A stretch of 56,374 nucleotides of DNA, taken from assembly GCF_900114135.1 (NCBI RefSeq), contig NZ_FORY01000018.1, positions 1-56,374 on the forward strand, given 5' to 3'. The notes beneath the pieces were generated by a model that saw only the letters and a program-made list of their open reading frames with translations, searched no databases and was not told where the DNA came from. Both the position numbers and the translations under genes were made by a program. This document shows positions 17,079 through 26,773 of this stretch, one piece after another; position 1 is the stretch's first letter; each line of letters opens with the position of its first letter. Source of the stretch: Celeribacter halophilus (GTDB taxonomy: Bacteria > Pseudomonadota > Alphaproteobacteria > Rhodobacterales > Rhodobacteraceae).

Positions 17079-19868
17079 TTAGAAATGCGCCGATTTCGTA
17101 GTGCTCGGCACTTCGACGGGCGGTGCAAATTTGGTCAGGTCGATGCCCTTGACCGCAGATTTATACTCGTCGAGCGTCGGCGTGCGGCCCAGAATGGCGG
17201 AGAGCACCACCACAGGGGTCGAGGCCAGAAGGCTTTCGCCTTTCTTCTCTGCGCTGTCTTCCACAACGCGGCCTTGGAACAGGCGGGTCGAGGTGGCCAG
17301 AACGGTGTCGCCCTTTTCGGCCTTCTCCTGGTTGCCCATGCAGAGGTTACAGCCCGGACGTTCGAGATAGAGCGTGTTCTCGTATTCGGTGCGCGCCTGT
17401 GCTTTCGGGAAGAGATCGTCGAATTCGAAACCGGAGTATTTCTGGAGCACTTCCCAGTCACCCTCCTCTTTCAACTCGTCGATGATGTTGTAGGTCGGAG
17501 CGGCCACCACGAGCGGGGCTTTGAATTCGACCTTGCCGTTCTCTTCTTCGAGGTTTTTCAACATCTGCGCGACGATTTTCATGTCGCCCTTGTGCACCAT
17601 GCAGGAACCGACAAAGCCCAGATCGACCTTTTTCTCGGCACCATAGTAGGAGACCGGACGAATGGTGTCGTGGGTGTAGCGCTTGGACACATCGGCGTTG
17701 TTCACGTCGGGGTCAGCGATCATCGGTTCGACAATCTGGTCGAGGTCCACGACGACTTCCGCGAAATATTTCGCATTGTCATCGGGTTTGAGCGCCGGTT
17801 TCTCGCCGGATTTGATCTCGGCGATCCGTTTGTCCGCCTTGTCGATCAGCCCCTGAAGCGTCTTCGCCTCATTGTCCATGCCCTTGTCGATCATCACCTG
17901 AATACGGGATTTCGCCAGTTCCAGCGAGCCGATCAGCGTGTCGTCATTGGAGATACAGATCGAGGCTTTCGCCTTCATCTCTGCGGTCCAGTCGGTGAAG
18001 GTGAAGGCTTGGTCGGCCAGCAACGTGCCGATATGCACTTCGATCACGCGGCCCTGAAAGACGTTGTCGCCGCATTGCTTGAGCATCTGCGCCTGTGTGG
18101 CGTGAACAACGTCGCGGAAGTCCATGTAATCCTTCATCTCGCCTTTGAAGGTCACTTTGACAGACTCGGGGATCGGCATGGTCGCCTCGCCCGTGGCCAG
18201 TGCCAGCGCCACAGTGCCAGAGTCGGCCCCGAAGGCCACGCCTTTGGACATGCGCGTGTGGCTGTCGCCACCCACGATGATGTCCCAGTCGCTCACGGTG
18301 ATATCGTTGAGCACCTTGTGGATCACGTCCGTCATGGCCGGATAGACGCCCTTGGGATCGCGCGCGGTGATCAGGCCGAATTTGTTCATGAAGGCCATGA
18401 GTTTGGGGATATTGGCCTGCGCCTTTTTGTCCCAAACCGAAGCAGTGTGACAGCCGGATTGATAAGCCCCGTCAACAGAAGGCGAAATCACAGTGGCAGC
18501 CATCGCTTCGAGCTCTTGCGAGGTCATGAGGCCGGTGGTGTCCTGAGAGCCGACGATATTCACCTTGACGCGAACATCGGAACCGGCGAGCAGCGGCTCT
18601 TTCGCGAGCACGCCCACGGCGTTTTTGTTGAAGATTTTCTCAACGGCGGTCAGGCCCTGACCGGGGTTGGTGATCTCTTTTGACGGTGCAAAGACCAGCG
18701 GAATTTCGACGCCAAGAATATCGGCAGCCAAAGTCTGGAGTTTTTTGCCGAAGACCACGGCGTAAGAGCCGCCCGCCTTCATGAATTCCATCTTCTGCGG
18801 GGTGAAGGCAGAGGAGACATCCACAAGCTCGGTGCCGTCGGCATCATAGAGCTTTTTCTCTTTGGTGTTGATGGTCAGAACCTTGCCGGTTTCCACCGAG
18901 TATGTCTGCTCCAGCACCGGATCGCCGTTCTCGTCGAGAACAGGGTTGCCATCGGCGTCGAGTTTTTTGGCCCAGTTCTTGAGATCAAGCCCGATCCCGC
19001 CGGTCACGCCCACGGTGGTCAGGAAGATCGGCGAAATGCCGTTGGTGCCGGCGACAACCGGTGCGAAGTTCACGAAGGGCACATAAGGGCTGGCCTGTTT
19101 GCCGGTCCACAGCGCCACGTTGTTGACGCCGGACATCCGCGAGGAGCCCACGCCCATCGTGCCTTTTTCCGCGATCAGCATGACGCGCGCATCGGGGTGC
19201 TTTTTTTGCAGCGCCTGAATTTCCGCCTGCGCTTCCGGCGAGATCATGCATTTGCCGTGCAACTCGCGGTCGGAGCGCGAGTGCGCCTGATTGCCCGGGC
19301 TGAGAAGGTCGGTGGAGATGTCACCTTCGGCGGCAATATAGGTGACGACCTTGATTTCTTCCTCGACCTCGGGGAGCTTGGTGAAGAATTCGGCCTTGGC
19401 GTAGCTTTCCAGCAGCTCTTTGGCCACCGCGTTGCCGGCCTTATAGGCGGCTTCGAGGCGCTCCATATCGGCCTCATAGAGGAAGACCTGCGTTTTCAGA
19501 ACCTCGGCGGCCTGTTTCGCCTTGGCTTCATCCTCACCGAGTGCGACATCAAGAAGCACGCCGATGGACGGGCCACCCTTCATGTGGGAGAGCAGTTCAA
19601 AGGCAAAATCCGGTGTGATTTCCGGCACCTCGACTTCGCCAAGGATGATCTTCTTGAGGAAGGCTGCCTTCACACCTGCGGCCGATGTGGTGCCCGGCAG
19701 GGTGTTGTAGATGAAGAAATTGAGGCAGTCTTTGCGATAGGGGCTGGCGCTGTCGGTGATGTTTTCGATCAGCTCTGCGACCAGTGCGCCATCGTCGATG
19801 GGCTTGGGGTGCAACCCTTCGGACTTGCGGGTTTCAATCTCGGTTAGGTAGTCGGTGTACAAGCTCAT
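17079..19868 (-). CDS. acnB: Aconitate hydratase B (aconitase 2 / 2-methylisocitrate dehydratase)
   Basis: AcnB interconverts citrate and isocitrate and in many bacteria also acts on 2-methylisocitrate of the propionate cycle. The 929-residue protein starts MSLYTDYLTEIETRKSEGLHPKPI, the HEAT-like N-terminal domain of AcnB. The [4Fe-4S] ligands are C756 (GSCMVHKGD) and C840/C843 (CNLCMGNQEKA). GGDSHTRMSKG and KGTMGVGSSRMSG are substrate regions. It is longer than the E. coli enzyme (about 865), with an insert near DADGNPVLDENGDPVLE and a longer spacing between the ligand cysteines. ATG 19868 has AGGGAACGTC upstream; the frame's extension to 19973 is not family-like. It is divergent from acnA. 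Confidence 0.96.
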   Translation of the reverse strand: MSLYTDYLTEIETRKSEGLHPKPIDDGALVAELIENITDSASPYRKDCLNFFIYNTLPGTTSAAGVKAAFLKKIILGEVEVPEITPDFAFELLSHMKGGPSIGVLLDVALGEDEAKAKQAAEVLKTQVFLYEADMERLEAAYKAGNAVAKELLESYAKAEFFTKLPEVEEEIKVVTYIAAEGDISTDLLSPGNQAHSRSDRELHGKCMISPEAQAEIQALQKKHPDARVMLIAEKGTMGVGSSRMSGVNNVALWTGKQASPYVPFVNFAPVVAGTNGISPIFLTTVGVTGGIGLDLKNWAKKLDADGNPVLDENGDPVLEQTYSVETGKVLTINTKEKKLYDADGTELVDVSSAFTPQKMEFMKAGGSYAVVFGKKLQTLAADILGVEIPLVFAPSKEITNPGQGLTAVEKIFNKNAVGVLAKEPLLAGSDVRVKVNIVGSQDTTGLMTSQELEAMAATVISPSVDGAYQSGCHTASVWDKKAQANIPKLMAFMNKFGLITARDPKGVYPAMTDVIHKVLNDITVSDWDIIVGGDSHTRMSKGVAFGADSGTVALALATGEATMPIPESVKVTFKGEMKDYMDFRDVVHATQAQMLKQCGDNVFQGRVIEVHIGTLLADQAFTFTDWTAEMKAKASICISNDDTLIGSLELAKSRIQVMIDKGMDNEAKTLQGLIDKADKRIAEIKSGEKPALKPDDNAKYFAEVVVDLDQIVEPMIADPDVNNADVSKRYTHDTIRPVSYYGAEKKVDLGFVGSCMVHKGDMKIVAQMLKNLEEENGKVEFKAPLVVAAPTYNIIDELKEEGDWEVLQKYSGFEFDDLFPKAQARTEYENTLYLERPGCNLCMGNQEKAEKGDTVLATSTRLFQGRVVEDSAEKKGESLLASTPVVVLSAILGRTPTLDEYKSAVKGIDLTKFAPPVEVPSTTKSAHF

Positions 19869-19945
19869 GACGTTCCCTGACGGTTGGTGACAGAAAGAGC
19901 GGGAGCCGGAGTGCAACCTCTTGCCTTTTCCGACTCCCGAATTAT

Positions 19946-19965
19946 TTGTATGCAAAAGTATACCA
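19946..19965. promoter_or_regulatory. GntR-like operator candidate upstream of acnB
   Basis: TTGTATGCAAAAGTATACCA holds two partly palindromic half-elements (TTGTATGCAA and GTATAC). Sites of the TTGTATACAA type are typical of GntR-family regulators. It lies 78-97 bp upstream of the acnB start in the 480-bp region between the two aconitase genes. No cognate regulator is in the window. Confidence 0.35.
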
Positions 19966-20252
19966 TGCCTCATCCGGTTGCAAGCGGCAGTGAGGGGTGC
20001 GGGTTAAAATCTGGTTTAAAACCTTTCGCGTGAAAGCTCCACGCCAGTTTTACACAAAGGCATAGTCCCTGCCCGCGCCCTGCTCCACAGACCGTCTCCA
20101 CAGTCCGGATGACGCAGTAAAGAAAAGGAGAGCCACACAGACACGAAACAGGTAAACTGGACGGGCAAGCCAAAAGGATCGCCCGCAAACCCCGCCCTCA
20201 GGACAAGCCGAACATTTGCGCAAGACGCGCGGTGCATTTCCGCGCAACATGA

Positions 20253-20280
20253 TTGAAAAATCCCGCAAAACGGCTACATC
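20253..20280 (+). promoter_or_regulatory. acnA: Candidate acnA promoter
   Basis: TTGAAA (20253-20258) and TACATC (20275-20280) are 16 bp apart. A start near 20287 would give a 62-nt leader. The remaining intergenic sequence 19966-20252 shows no other element I can support. Confidence 0.4.
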
Positions 20281-20348
20281 TGAAAGAGCGCCACGTAAAC
20301 GGACTCACTCGGTCCGCAACGAAGTTTCACAGACCCGGAGGTCACCCC

Positions 20349-23096
20349 ATGACTGTTGTTGTTGGTCAAGACACCGCCAAAACCCGCCGAAATCTCGACG
20401 TGAATGGCAAGACATTTGCTTATTATTCCATCCCCGCGGCCCAAGAGGCCGGTTTCGGAGATTTCTCCAAGCTCCCCGCCGCGCTCAAGGTGGTGCTGGA
20501 AAACATCCTGCGCTTTGAAGATGGCGGGTTTTCCGTGTCCACCGATGACATCAAGGCCTTTGGCGAATGGGCTAAGAACGGCGGCAAGAACCCGCGCGAA
20601 ATTGCCTACCGCCCTGCCCGCGTGCTCATGCAGGATTTCACCGGTGTGCCCGCCGTAGTTGATCTGGCCGCCATGCGCGACGGGATCAAGGCGCTCGGAG
20701 GGAATGCGGAAAAGATCAACCCGCTGGTGCCCGTCGATCTGGTGATCGACCACTCGGTGATGATCGACGAATTCGGCAACCCGCGTGCGTTCCAGATGAA
20801 CGTGGACCGCGAATACGAACGCAATATGGAACGCTACCAGTTCCTCAAATGGGGCCAGACCGCCTTTGAAAACTTCCGCGTTGTGCCGCCGGGAACGGGC
20901 ATCTGTCACCAGGTGAACCTCGAATACCTGTCCCAGACGGTCTGGACCGACAAAGACCCTGACGGGGTCGAAGTGGCCTATCCCGACACGCTTGTGGGCA
21001 CGGACAGCCACACCACCATGGTGAACGGCGCGGCTGTGCTCGGCTGGGGTGTTGGCGGGATCGAAGCCGAGGCCGCCATGCTCGGCCAGCCGATTTCCAT
21101 GCTGATCCCAGAAGTGGTGGGCTTCAAACTCACCGGCGAAATGGTCGAAGGCACCACCGGCACCGATCTCGTGCTCAAAGTGGTGGAAATGCTGCGCGAA
21201 CACGGCGTTGTCGGCAAATTCGTGGAATTCTACGGCGACGGGCTCGACAACCTGCCGCTCTCGCAACGCGCCACCATTGCCAACATGGCACCGGAATACG
21301 GCGCCACCTGCGGGTTCTTCCCGATTGATCAGGAAACCCTGCGCTATCTCGAACAGACCGGCCGTGAAAAGGACCGCATCGCGCTGGTCGAAGCCTATGC
21401 GAAAGAGAACGGGTTGTGGCGCGGGGCGGATTACGCACCGATCTACTCCTCGACCCTGCATCTCGACATGGGCACCATCGTGCCCGCGATCTCCGGCCCG
21501 AAACGCCCGCAGGACTATGTCGCGCTGACTGAAGCCAAATGTTCCTTTGCCAAAGTGGTGGCCGAATACCGTGGCATCGACGTCTCCGACGCCGCCAAAG
21601 ACATGGTCGAAGAAGGCCCCGCCGCCACGAAATCCGTCGACATCAACAAATCCCAAGCCGTCAAAGGTCAGGATTACGAATTGCATGACGGCTCGGTGGT
21701 GATCGCCTCGATCACGTCCTGCACCAACACCTCGAACCCCTATGTGATGATCGGTGCAGGTCTCGTGGCCCGCAAGGCCCGCGCGCTTGGCCTGAACCGC
21801 AAGCCTTGGGTGAAAACCTCGCTCGCCCCCGGTTCGCAGGTGGTGACGGAATATCTGGAGGCCGCCGGTCTGCAAGAAGACCTCGACGCCATCGGCTTCA
21901 ACCTCGTGGGCTATGGCTGCACCACCTGTATCGGCAACTCCGGCCCCATCGCGCCGGAACTGTCGGAAGCCATCGCAGAGGGTGACCTGATCGCCACCGC
22001 CGTGCTTTCGGGCAACCGCAACTTCGAGGGCCGGATTTCGCCGGATGTGCGCGCCAACTACCTCGCCTCCCCGCCGCTGGTTGTGGCCTATGCCATCGCG
22101 GGCGACATGAATATCGACCTCACCACCGAGCCTCTTGGTCAGGACAAGGACGGCAAGGATGTCTATCTGAAAGACATCTGGCCGACCAATGCGGAGATTG
22201 CGGAACTGGTCGAAAAGACCGTGACGCGCGAAGCCTTCCTGAAGAAATACGCCGATGTGTTCAAAGGCGACGAGAAATGGCAGGCGGTCGAGGTCTCCGA
22301 CAGCGACACCTATGACTGGCCACCGGAATCGACCTACATCCAGAACCCGCCCTATTTCCAAGGCATGGGGGCCGAGAAAGGCACGATCCAGAACGTCATC
22401 GACGCAAAGCCGCTGCTTATCCTCGGCGACATGGTCACCACCGACCACATTTCTCCGGCCGGTTCGTTCAAGGAATCGACCCCTGCGGGCAAATACCTCA
22501 CCGAGCGCGGCGTGCCGGTGCGCGAGTTCAACTCCTACGGCTCGCGTCGCGGCAACCACGAGATCATGATGCGCGGCACTTTCGCCAATATCCGCATCAA
22601 GAACGAGATGCTCGACGGGGTTGAAGGTGGCTACACCAAAGGCCCAAACGGGGCGCAAACCTCGGTGTTTGATGCGTCAATGGCCTATCAGGAACAGGGC
22701 ACACCGCTCGTCGTCTTTGGCGGCGAACAGTATGGCGCGGGCTCTTCGCGTGACTGGGCGGCCAAAGGCACGGCGCTTCTGGGCGTCAAGGCCGTGATTG
22801 CGGAGAGCTTCGAGCGGATCCACCGTTCGAACCTCGTCGGCATGGGCGTGGTCCCCTTCGAATTCACAGACGGCGATACGCGCAAGACGCTCGGCCTGAC
22901 CGGCGACGAGACCGTGACGATCAAAGGGCTGGACAGTGTGAAACCGCTGGAAACGCTCGATTGCGACATCACCTATGCCGATGGCACGACCAAAACCATC
23001 AAGGTGAAATGCCGGATCGATACCGCCCCCGAGATCGAATATGTCGAAAACGGTGGTGTGCTGCACTATGTGCTGCGCAATCTGGCCAAAGCGTAA
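20349..23096 (+). CDS. acnA: Aconitate hydratase A
   Basis: AcnA is the monomeric aconitase of the TCA cycle. The 915-residue protein has all family landmarks: VPPGTGICHQVNLEYL, VGTDSHTTMVNGAAVLGWGVGGIEAE, the cluster ligands C458 (SCTNTSNP) and C524/C527 (GCTTCIGN), SGNRNFEGR, and the swivel-domain motif YGAGSSRDWAAKG. The ATG at 20349 follows GGAGG at good spacing; the upstream extension to 20253 includes the likely promoter and is rejected. A clear terminator follows. Confidence 0.97.
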   Translation: MTVVVGQDTAKTRRNLDVNGKTFAYYSIPAAQEAGFGDFSKLPAALKVVLENILRFEDGGFSVSTDDIKAFGEWAKNGGKNPREIAYRPARVLMQDFTGVPAVVDLAAMRDGIKALGGNAEKINPLVPVDLVIDHSVMIDEFGNPRAFQMNVDREYERNMERYQFLKWGQTAFENFRVVPPGTGICHQVNLEYLSQTVWTDKDPDGVEVAYPDTLVGTDSHTTMVNGAAVLGWGVGGIEAEAAMLGQPISMLIPEVVGFKLTGEMVEGTTGTDLVLKVVEMLREHGVVGKFVEFYGDGLDNLPLSQRATIANMAPEYGATCGFFPIDQETLRYLEQTGREKDRIALVEAYAKENGLWRGADYAPIYSSTLHLDMGTIVPAISGPKRPQDYVALTEAKCSFAKVVAEYRGIDVSDAAKDMVEEGPAATKSVDINKSQAVKGQDYELHDGSVVIASITSCTNTSNPYVMIGAGLVARKARALGLNRKPWVKTSLAPGSQVVTEYLEAAGLQEDLDAIGFNLVGYGCTTCIGNSGPIAPELSEAIAEGDLIATAVLSGNRNFEGRISPDVRANYLASPPLVVAYAIAGDMNIDLTTEPLGQDKDGKDVYLKDIWPTNAEIAELVEKTVTREAFLKKYADVFKGDEKWQAVEVSDSDTYDWPPESTYIQNPPYFQGMGAEKGTIQNVIDAKPLLILGDMVTTDHISPAGSFKESTPAGKYLTERGVPVREFNSYGSRRGNHEIMMRGTFANIRIKNEMLDGVEGGYTKGPNGAQTSVFDASMAYQEQGTPLVVFGGEQYGAGSSRDWAAKGTALLGVKAVIAESFERIHRSNLVGMGVVPFEFTDGDTRKTLGLTGDETVTIKGLDSVKPLETLDCDITYADGTTKTIKVKCRIDTAPEIEYVENGGVLHYVLRNLAKA

Positions 23097-23118
23097 ACCC
23101 TACGCCTCAAGATTTTGG

Positions 23119-23144
23119 AAAGCCCCGCATCTGCGGGGCTTTTT
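23119..23144 (+). terminator. acnA terminator
   Basis: AAAGCCCCGC/GCGGGGCTTT with a short ATCT loop is followed by TTTTT. The repeated GAGTATTT motif follows directly. Confidence 0.92.
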
Positions 23145-23171
23145 GAGTATTTGGACCATCAGAAAGACCGG
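23145..23171 (+). repeat. Post-terminator motif, copy A
   Basis: GAGTATTTGGACCATCAGAA and following AGACCGG come immediately after the acnA terminator. Two further copies lie at 31807-31830 (minus) and 36676-36694 (plus). Confidence 0.45.
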
Positions 23172-23197
23172 TTGAACACGAGGGCAAAGCCGCTCGA

Positions 23198-23647
23198 TCA
23201 GGTGTCGCAGCCCTCCATTTCAACAGTTTGACGGGTATAACGCGTGACGCTCACATAATCCTTGCGCGGTCCCGTCACGCGCCATGTCGCGGACCAGTCC
23301 GGCCAGTTTGAAAACGCGTAGCGCACGCTATAGGCATCCGGGGCGCAAGCGTGATCGGCGTGCGGTGCGGGCGCGTTCGGATCGAAGGTATGAAAGAACC
23401 GCCCGTCCTCGAAGAACACGGCGATCCCTTCGGCATCGGCCCGCCAGAAATAGCGCCGTTCTGCTTCGAAACTTTGCGCAGTTTCCGGCATATGCAGCAC
23501 TCCGCGCTCGTCTTGTCGCAGCGTACCGGTTTCATCCATGCTGAAATGGCAGGTGCCGGTCAGCGTGGCGCACTGACCCGTGCGCCGGTCGTCGATCTCG
23601 CGTGCCATCGACCACAGGCCGGTGAAGTTCTCCAGTCGGATCATCAT
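23198..23647 (-). CDS. DUF6314-family protein
   Basis: The 149-residue cytoplasmic protein has the DUF6314 pattern: LENFTGLWSMAREIDDRRTGQ near the N-terminus, CHFSMDETGTLRQDERGVL, RRYFWRADAEGIAVFFEDGRFFHTFD in the middle and the C-terminal YVSVTRYTR. Function is unknown; the fold is probably a small beta-barrel. Several in-frame ATGs lie upstream (23734, 23686, 23671), but family proteins begin shortly before LENFTG. Position 23647 is chosen; 23644 is equally possible. It is convergent with acnA and divergent from purB. Confidence 0.75.
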   Translation of the reverse strand: MMIRLENFTGLWSMAREIDDRRTGQCATLTGTCHFSMDETGTLRQDERGVLHMPETAQSFEAERRYFWRADAEGIAVFFEDGRFFHTFDPNAPAPHADHACAPDAYSVRYAFSNWPDWSATWRVTGPRKDYVSVTRYTRQTVEMEGCDT

Positions 23648-23822
23648 TGCCCTGCGTTCCTCATGTGTCATGTCTCGCCGTTTCATATGCCGCGCCCCGC
23701 GTGGATAGCAATGCGCGGGACCGTCCATCGGCACTGTTTTTGGCCCGAATACGCCCGCAGACTTGCGCGTTCGGCCCCTTCCCCGTAAGACAGCCGCGAC
23801 CTGTTAATCGAAAGGCCTGCCG

Positions 23823-25127
23823 ATGATCCCCCGTTATGCCCGCAAAGAGATGACCGACATCTGGGAACCCGCCACGAAATTCAAAATCTGGTATGAGATC
23901 GAGGCGCATGCCTGCGACGCTCAGGCCAAGCTCGGCGTGATCCCGCAGGAAAATGCCGATGCTGTGTGGAAAGCCAAGGATGTCGAATTCGATGTGGATC
24001 GCATCGACGAAATCGAAGCCGTGACCAAACATGACGTCATTGCCTTCCTCACGCATCTGGCGGAGCATGTCGGCTCCGAAGAAGCCCGTTTCGTGCATCA
24101 GGGCATGACCTCGTCGGATGTGCTCGACACCTGCCTCAACGTGCAGCTGGTCCGCGCTGCCGACATCCTTCTGGCCGATCTCGACAAGGTGCTCGCCGCG
24201 CTCAAGACGCGCGCGATGGAGCATAAAATGACCGTGCGTGTGGGCCGTTCCCACGGCATTCACGCAGAACCCACCACCATGGGCCTCACCTTCGCGCGGT
24301 TCTACGCCGAGATGGACCGCAACAAGGCGCGCCTGAAAGCCGCCCGCGAAGAAGTTGCCACCGGCGCGATTTCCGGTGCGGTCGGGACCTTTGCCAATAT
24401 CGATCCTGCGGTCGAGGAACATGTCTGCGCCCAGATGGGCCTCAAACCCGAACCGATTTCGACGCAGGTCATCCCGCGTGACCGTCATGCCATGTTCTTT
24501 GCCACACTCGGTGTGATCGCCTCCTCCATCGAGAATGTCGCCATCGAGATCCGCCACATGCAGCGCACCGAAGTGCTTGAGGGCGCGGAATTTTTCTCCA
24601 TGGGCCAAAAAGGCTCATCGGCCATGCCGCACAAGAAAAACCCTGTGCTGACCGAAAACCTGACCGGTCTGGCCCGTCTTGTCCGCATGACCGTTGTGCC
24701 CGCGATGGAAAATGTCGCACTTTGGCACGAGCGTGATATTTCGCACTCCTCCGTCGAACGCGGCATCGGGCCGGATGCCACGGTAACACTTGATTTCGCG
24801 CTCAACCGTCTGGCTGGCGTCGTCGAGAAAATGCTGATCTTCCCCGACAACATGCTCGACAACATGAACAAGTTCCCCGGCCTCGTCATGAGCCAGCGCG
24901 TGCTTCTGGCCCTGACCCAAGCCGGCGTGTCACGCGAAGACGCCTACGCTATGGTGCAGCGCAACGCCTTGAAAGTCTGGGAAGATCGCGTCGATTTCCG
25001 CGAACAACTTCTCGCCGATGAGGACGTGGTCAAGGCCCTCGGCAAGGATGCGATCAACGAAAAATTCGACATGGAATACCACACGAAACATGTCGACACG
25101 ATCTTCAAACGGGTCTTCGGCGAATAA
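23823..25127 (+). CDS. purB: Adenylosuccinate lyase
   Basis: PurB catalyses two steps of purine synthesis, splitting fumarate from SAICAR and from adenylosuccinate. The 434-residue protein starts with the typical MIPRYARKEMTDIWEP. It contains HQGMTSSDVLDTCLN, VGRSHGIHAEPTTMG (catalytic His region) and the superfamily signature GSSAMPHKKNPV. LWHERDISHSSVER and YHTKHVDTIFKRVFGE complete the family pattern. A terminator follows. Confidence 0.96.
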   Translation: MIPRYARKEMTDIWEPATKFKIWYEIEAHACDAQAKLGVIPQENADAVWKAKDVEFDVDRIDEIEAVTKHDVIAFLTHLAEHVGSEEARFVHQGMTSSDVLDTCLNVQLVRAADILLADLDKVLAALKTRAMEHKMTVRVGRSHGIHAEPTTMGLTFARFYAEMDRNKARLKAAREEVATGAISGAVGTFANIDPAVEEHVCAQMGLKPEPISTQVIPRDRHAMFFATLGVIASSIENVAIEIRHMQRTEVLEGAEFFSMGQKGSSAMPHKKNPVLTENLTGLARLVRMTVVPAMENVALWHERDISHSSVERGIGPDATVTLDFALNRLAGVVEKMLIFPDNMLDNMNKFPGLVMSQRVLLALTQAGVSREDAYAMVQRNALKVWEDRVDFREQLLADEDVVKALGKDAINEKFDMEYHTKHVDTIFKRVFGE

Positions 25128-25170
25128 GAAAGCGCCAAAACCTTAAGAAATCATTATGAACGAGACAGAC

Positions 25171-25208
25171 TCTCCCGAAAGCGCACGTCGTTTTCGGGAG
25201 ATTTTTAT
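25171..25208 (+). terminator. purB terminator
   Basis: TCTCCCGAAA pairs with TTTCGGGAGA across an 11-nt loop and is followed by TTTTTATAT. Confidence 0.88.
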
Positions 25209-25318
25209 ATAAATGCGCCGAAATATTTTGCGAAATATCCGTCGCTGGTCACCTTACGTTAAGGCTCCTGCGTCATGCTCCTCCCGAAGAGATTCACTCA
25301 AACGGTTAAGAGGCACGC

Positions 25319-26428
25319 GTGGACGGACTGCCGCAGATTTCGGATGACATGGGGGCACTCCCCGACCTTGGACAAATGGGAACCGCCGGGGATATGGGGG
25401 GCTTTGACATGCCGTCTCCAGTCTCGCGTATGCCTGCGAAACTTCCGAAAAAGACCAAGGCCGCGATCATCGTGAAACTCATGGCCGCGCAGGATGTGAA
25501 ACTGCCGCTGGCCACATTTCCGGAGGAGATGCAGGTTGAACTGGCCCATCAGCTCACCGATCTGCGCTATATTGATAAGGACACGCTGACCGCCGTTGTA
25601 GAGGAATTTCTCGAAGAACTGGACTCGATCGGTCTCAGTTTCCCCGGCGGGTTGGAAGGGGCGCTCAGTGTTCTGGAGGGCACGATTTCCGGCACAACGG
25701 CCTCCAAACTGCGCACGAATGCAGGATTTTCCCTTCTGGGAGATCCGTGGCAACGGATTGCGGAGGTTGATATTTCTCGTCTCCTGCCGATTTTACAGGA
25801 AGAAAGCGTCGAGGTCGGCGCCATCATGCTCTCCAAACTCCAGGTGTCCAAAGCCGCGCAACTCATGTCCATGTTGCCCGGCGAACGCGCCCGCCGCGTT
25901 GCCTATGCTGTGTCGCTTACCTCTTCGGTGACTCCCGAGGTGGTGCAGCGCATCGGGCTCTCTCTGGTCGCGCAGCTGGATGCACAACCGAGTCAGGCCT
26001 TCTCCGATGAACCGCCGGAGCGCGTTGGAGCGATTCTCAATTTCTCCTCGTCGCGCACCCGAGAGGGCGTGTTGGAGGGGCTGGAAAAAACCGACAAGAG
26101 CTTTGCCGAAGAAGTGCGCCGCAATATCTTCACCTATGCCAATATCGCCAGTCGGATTGATCCGCGCGACGTGCCCAAACTGGTGCGCAGCATCCCGCAA
26201 GACCAATTGATCACCGCGCTGGCGGGGGCCAAGGAAGAAGAGGCGCACTCGACAGAGTTTATCCTCTCCAACATCTCCAAACGTATGGCCGAAGGGTTGC
26301 GAGAAGAAATGGAGGCGATCGGACAAGTTGCGGACAGCGATGCAGAAGTGGCAATGAACGCGGTGGTCGCAACGATCCGCGACCTGGAAGCAACCGGTGA
26401 GATTTTCCTTATCTCCGGCGAAGGTTAA
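25319..26428 (+). CDS. fliG: FliG-like flagellar motor switch protein
   Basis: FliG couples torque from the stator to the flagellar rotor. The 369-residue product has the FliG order of domains: KLPKKTKAAIIVKLMAAQDVKLPL (N-terminal domain), SLLGDPWQRIAEVDISRLLPILQEESVEVGAIMLSKL (middle) and FTYANIASRIDPRDVPKLVRSIPQDQLITAL with ISKRMAEGLREEME (C-terminal torque helix region). The first ~35 residues are a low-complexity tail rich in G, D, L and P (GALPDLGQMGTAGDMGGFD). The start is GTG 25319 with AAGAGG upstream; an ATG ten codons later is possible. No other flagellar gene is adjacent, but a FliM/FliN-like gene lies at 43803 with a similar tail. Confidence 0.85.
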   Translation: MDGLPQISDDMGALPDLGQMGTAGDMGGFDMPSPVSRMPAKLPKKTKAAIIVKLMAAQDVKLPLATFPEEMQVELAHQLTDLRYIDKDTLTAVVEEFLEELDSIGLSFPGGLEGALSVLEGTISGTTASKLRTNAGFSLLGDPWQRIAEVDISRLLPILQEESVEVGAIMLSKLQVSKAAQLMSMLPGERARRVAYAVSLTSSVTPEVVQRIGLSLVAQLDAQPSQAFSDEPPERVGAILNFSSSRTREGVLEGLEKTDKSFAEEVRRNIFTYANIASRIDPRDVPKLVRSIPQDQLITALAGAKEEEAHSTEFILSNISKRMAEGLREEMEAIGQVADSDAEVAMNAVVATIRDLEATGEIFLISGEG

Positions 26429-26458
26429 ACAGACCGTGTCATACACAGTCGATGCGTA

Positions 26459-26773
26459 TCACATGGCGGAGGGCATAGCTTGAGAACGCCACAAAATATC
26501 TTTCACATTCTCAATGGCCTGCTCGGCCAACGCGAAACCGTTTTCCCGATCAAAGGCTCGCATCGCCGCGTCAATCGCCCCGCAAGCCGAGCGCACAAGA
26601 TAGCCCGCCTGACGTGGCTCCATCTCATAAGACGCGTCACGGATTTGTTCCGTCATCTCCTCTTCGCGCAGCATGTCACCCTCCCGCGCAGCAGTGAGTG
26701 CCGTCCTCAGCGCTTCAATCAGCGCGTCATATCCTGCTGGACCAGAAAACCCGTAAACCATAAGCCACCTCAT
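26459..26773 (-). CDS. Hypothetical protein, about 104 residues
   Basis: I do not recognise the family. The product is mostly helical and acidic (GYDALIEALRTALTAAREGD, EEEMTEQIRDASYEMEPRQAGYLVRSACGAIDAAMRAFDRENG). ATG 26773 has CAGGA at good spacing and is chosen; ATG 26818 (MKNGSICTS) lacks a clear ribosome-binding site but is possible, and the frame is open to 26923. It is convergent with fliG, ending 31 bp after it. Confidence 0.55.
   Translation of the reverse strand: MRWLMVYGFSGPAGYDALIEALRTALTAAREGDMLREEEMTEQIRDASYEMEPRQAGYLVRSACGAIDAAMRAFDRENGFALAEQAIENVKDILWRSQAMPSAM

Noticed and set aside
16977-18683. 568-codon plus-strand frame opposite acnB
   Set aside because: A shadow of the high-GC acnB coding strand; histidine- and phenylalanine-rich, with no family features.
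20274-22658. 794-codon minus-strand frame opposite acnA
   Set aside because: A long antisense frame produced by codon bias; acnA is certain on the other strand.
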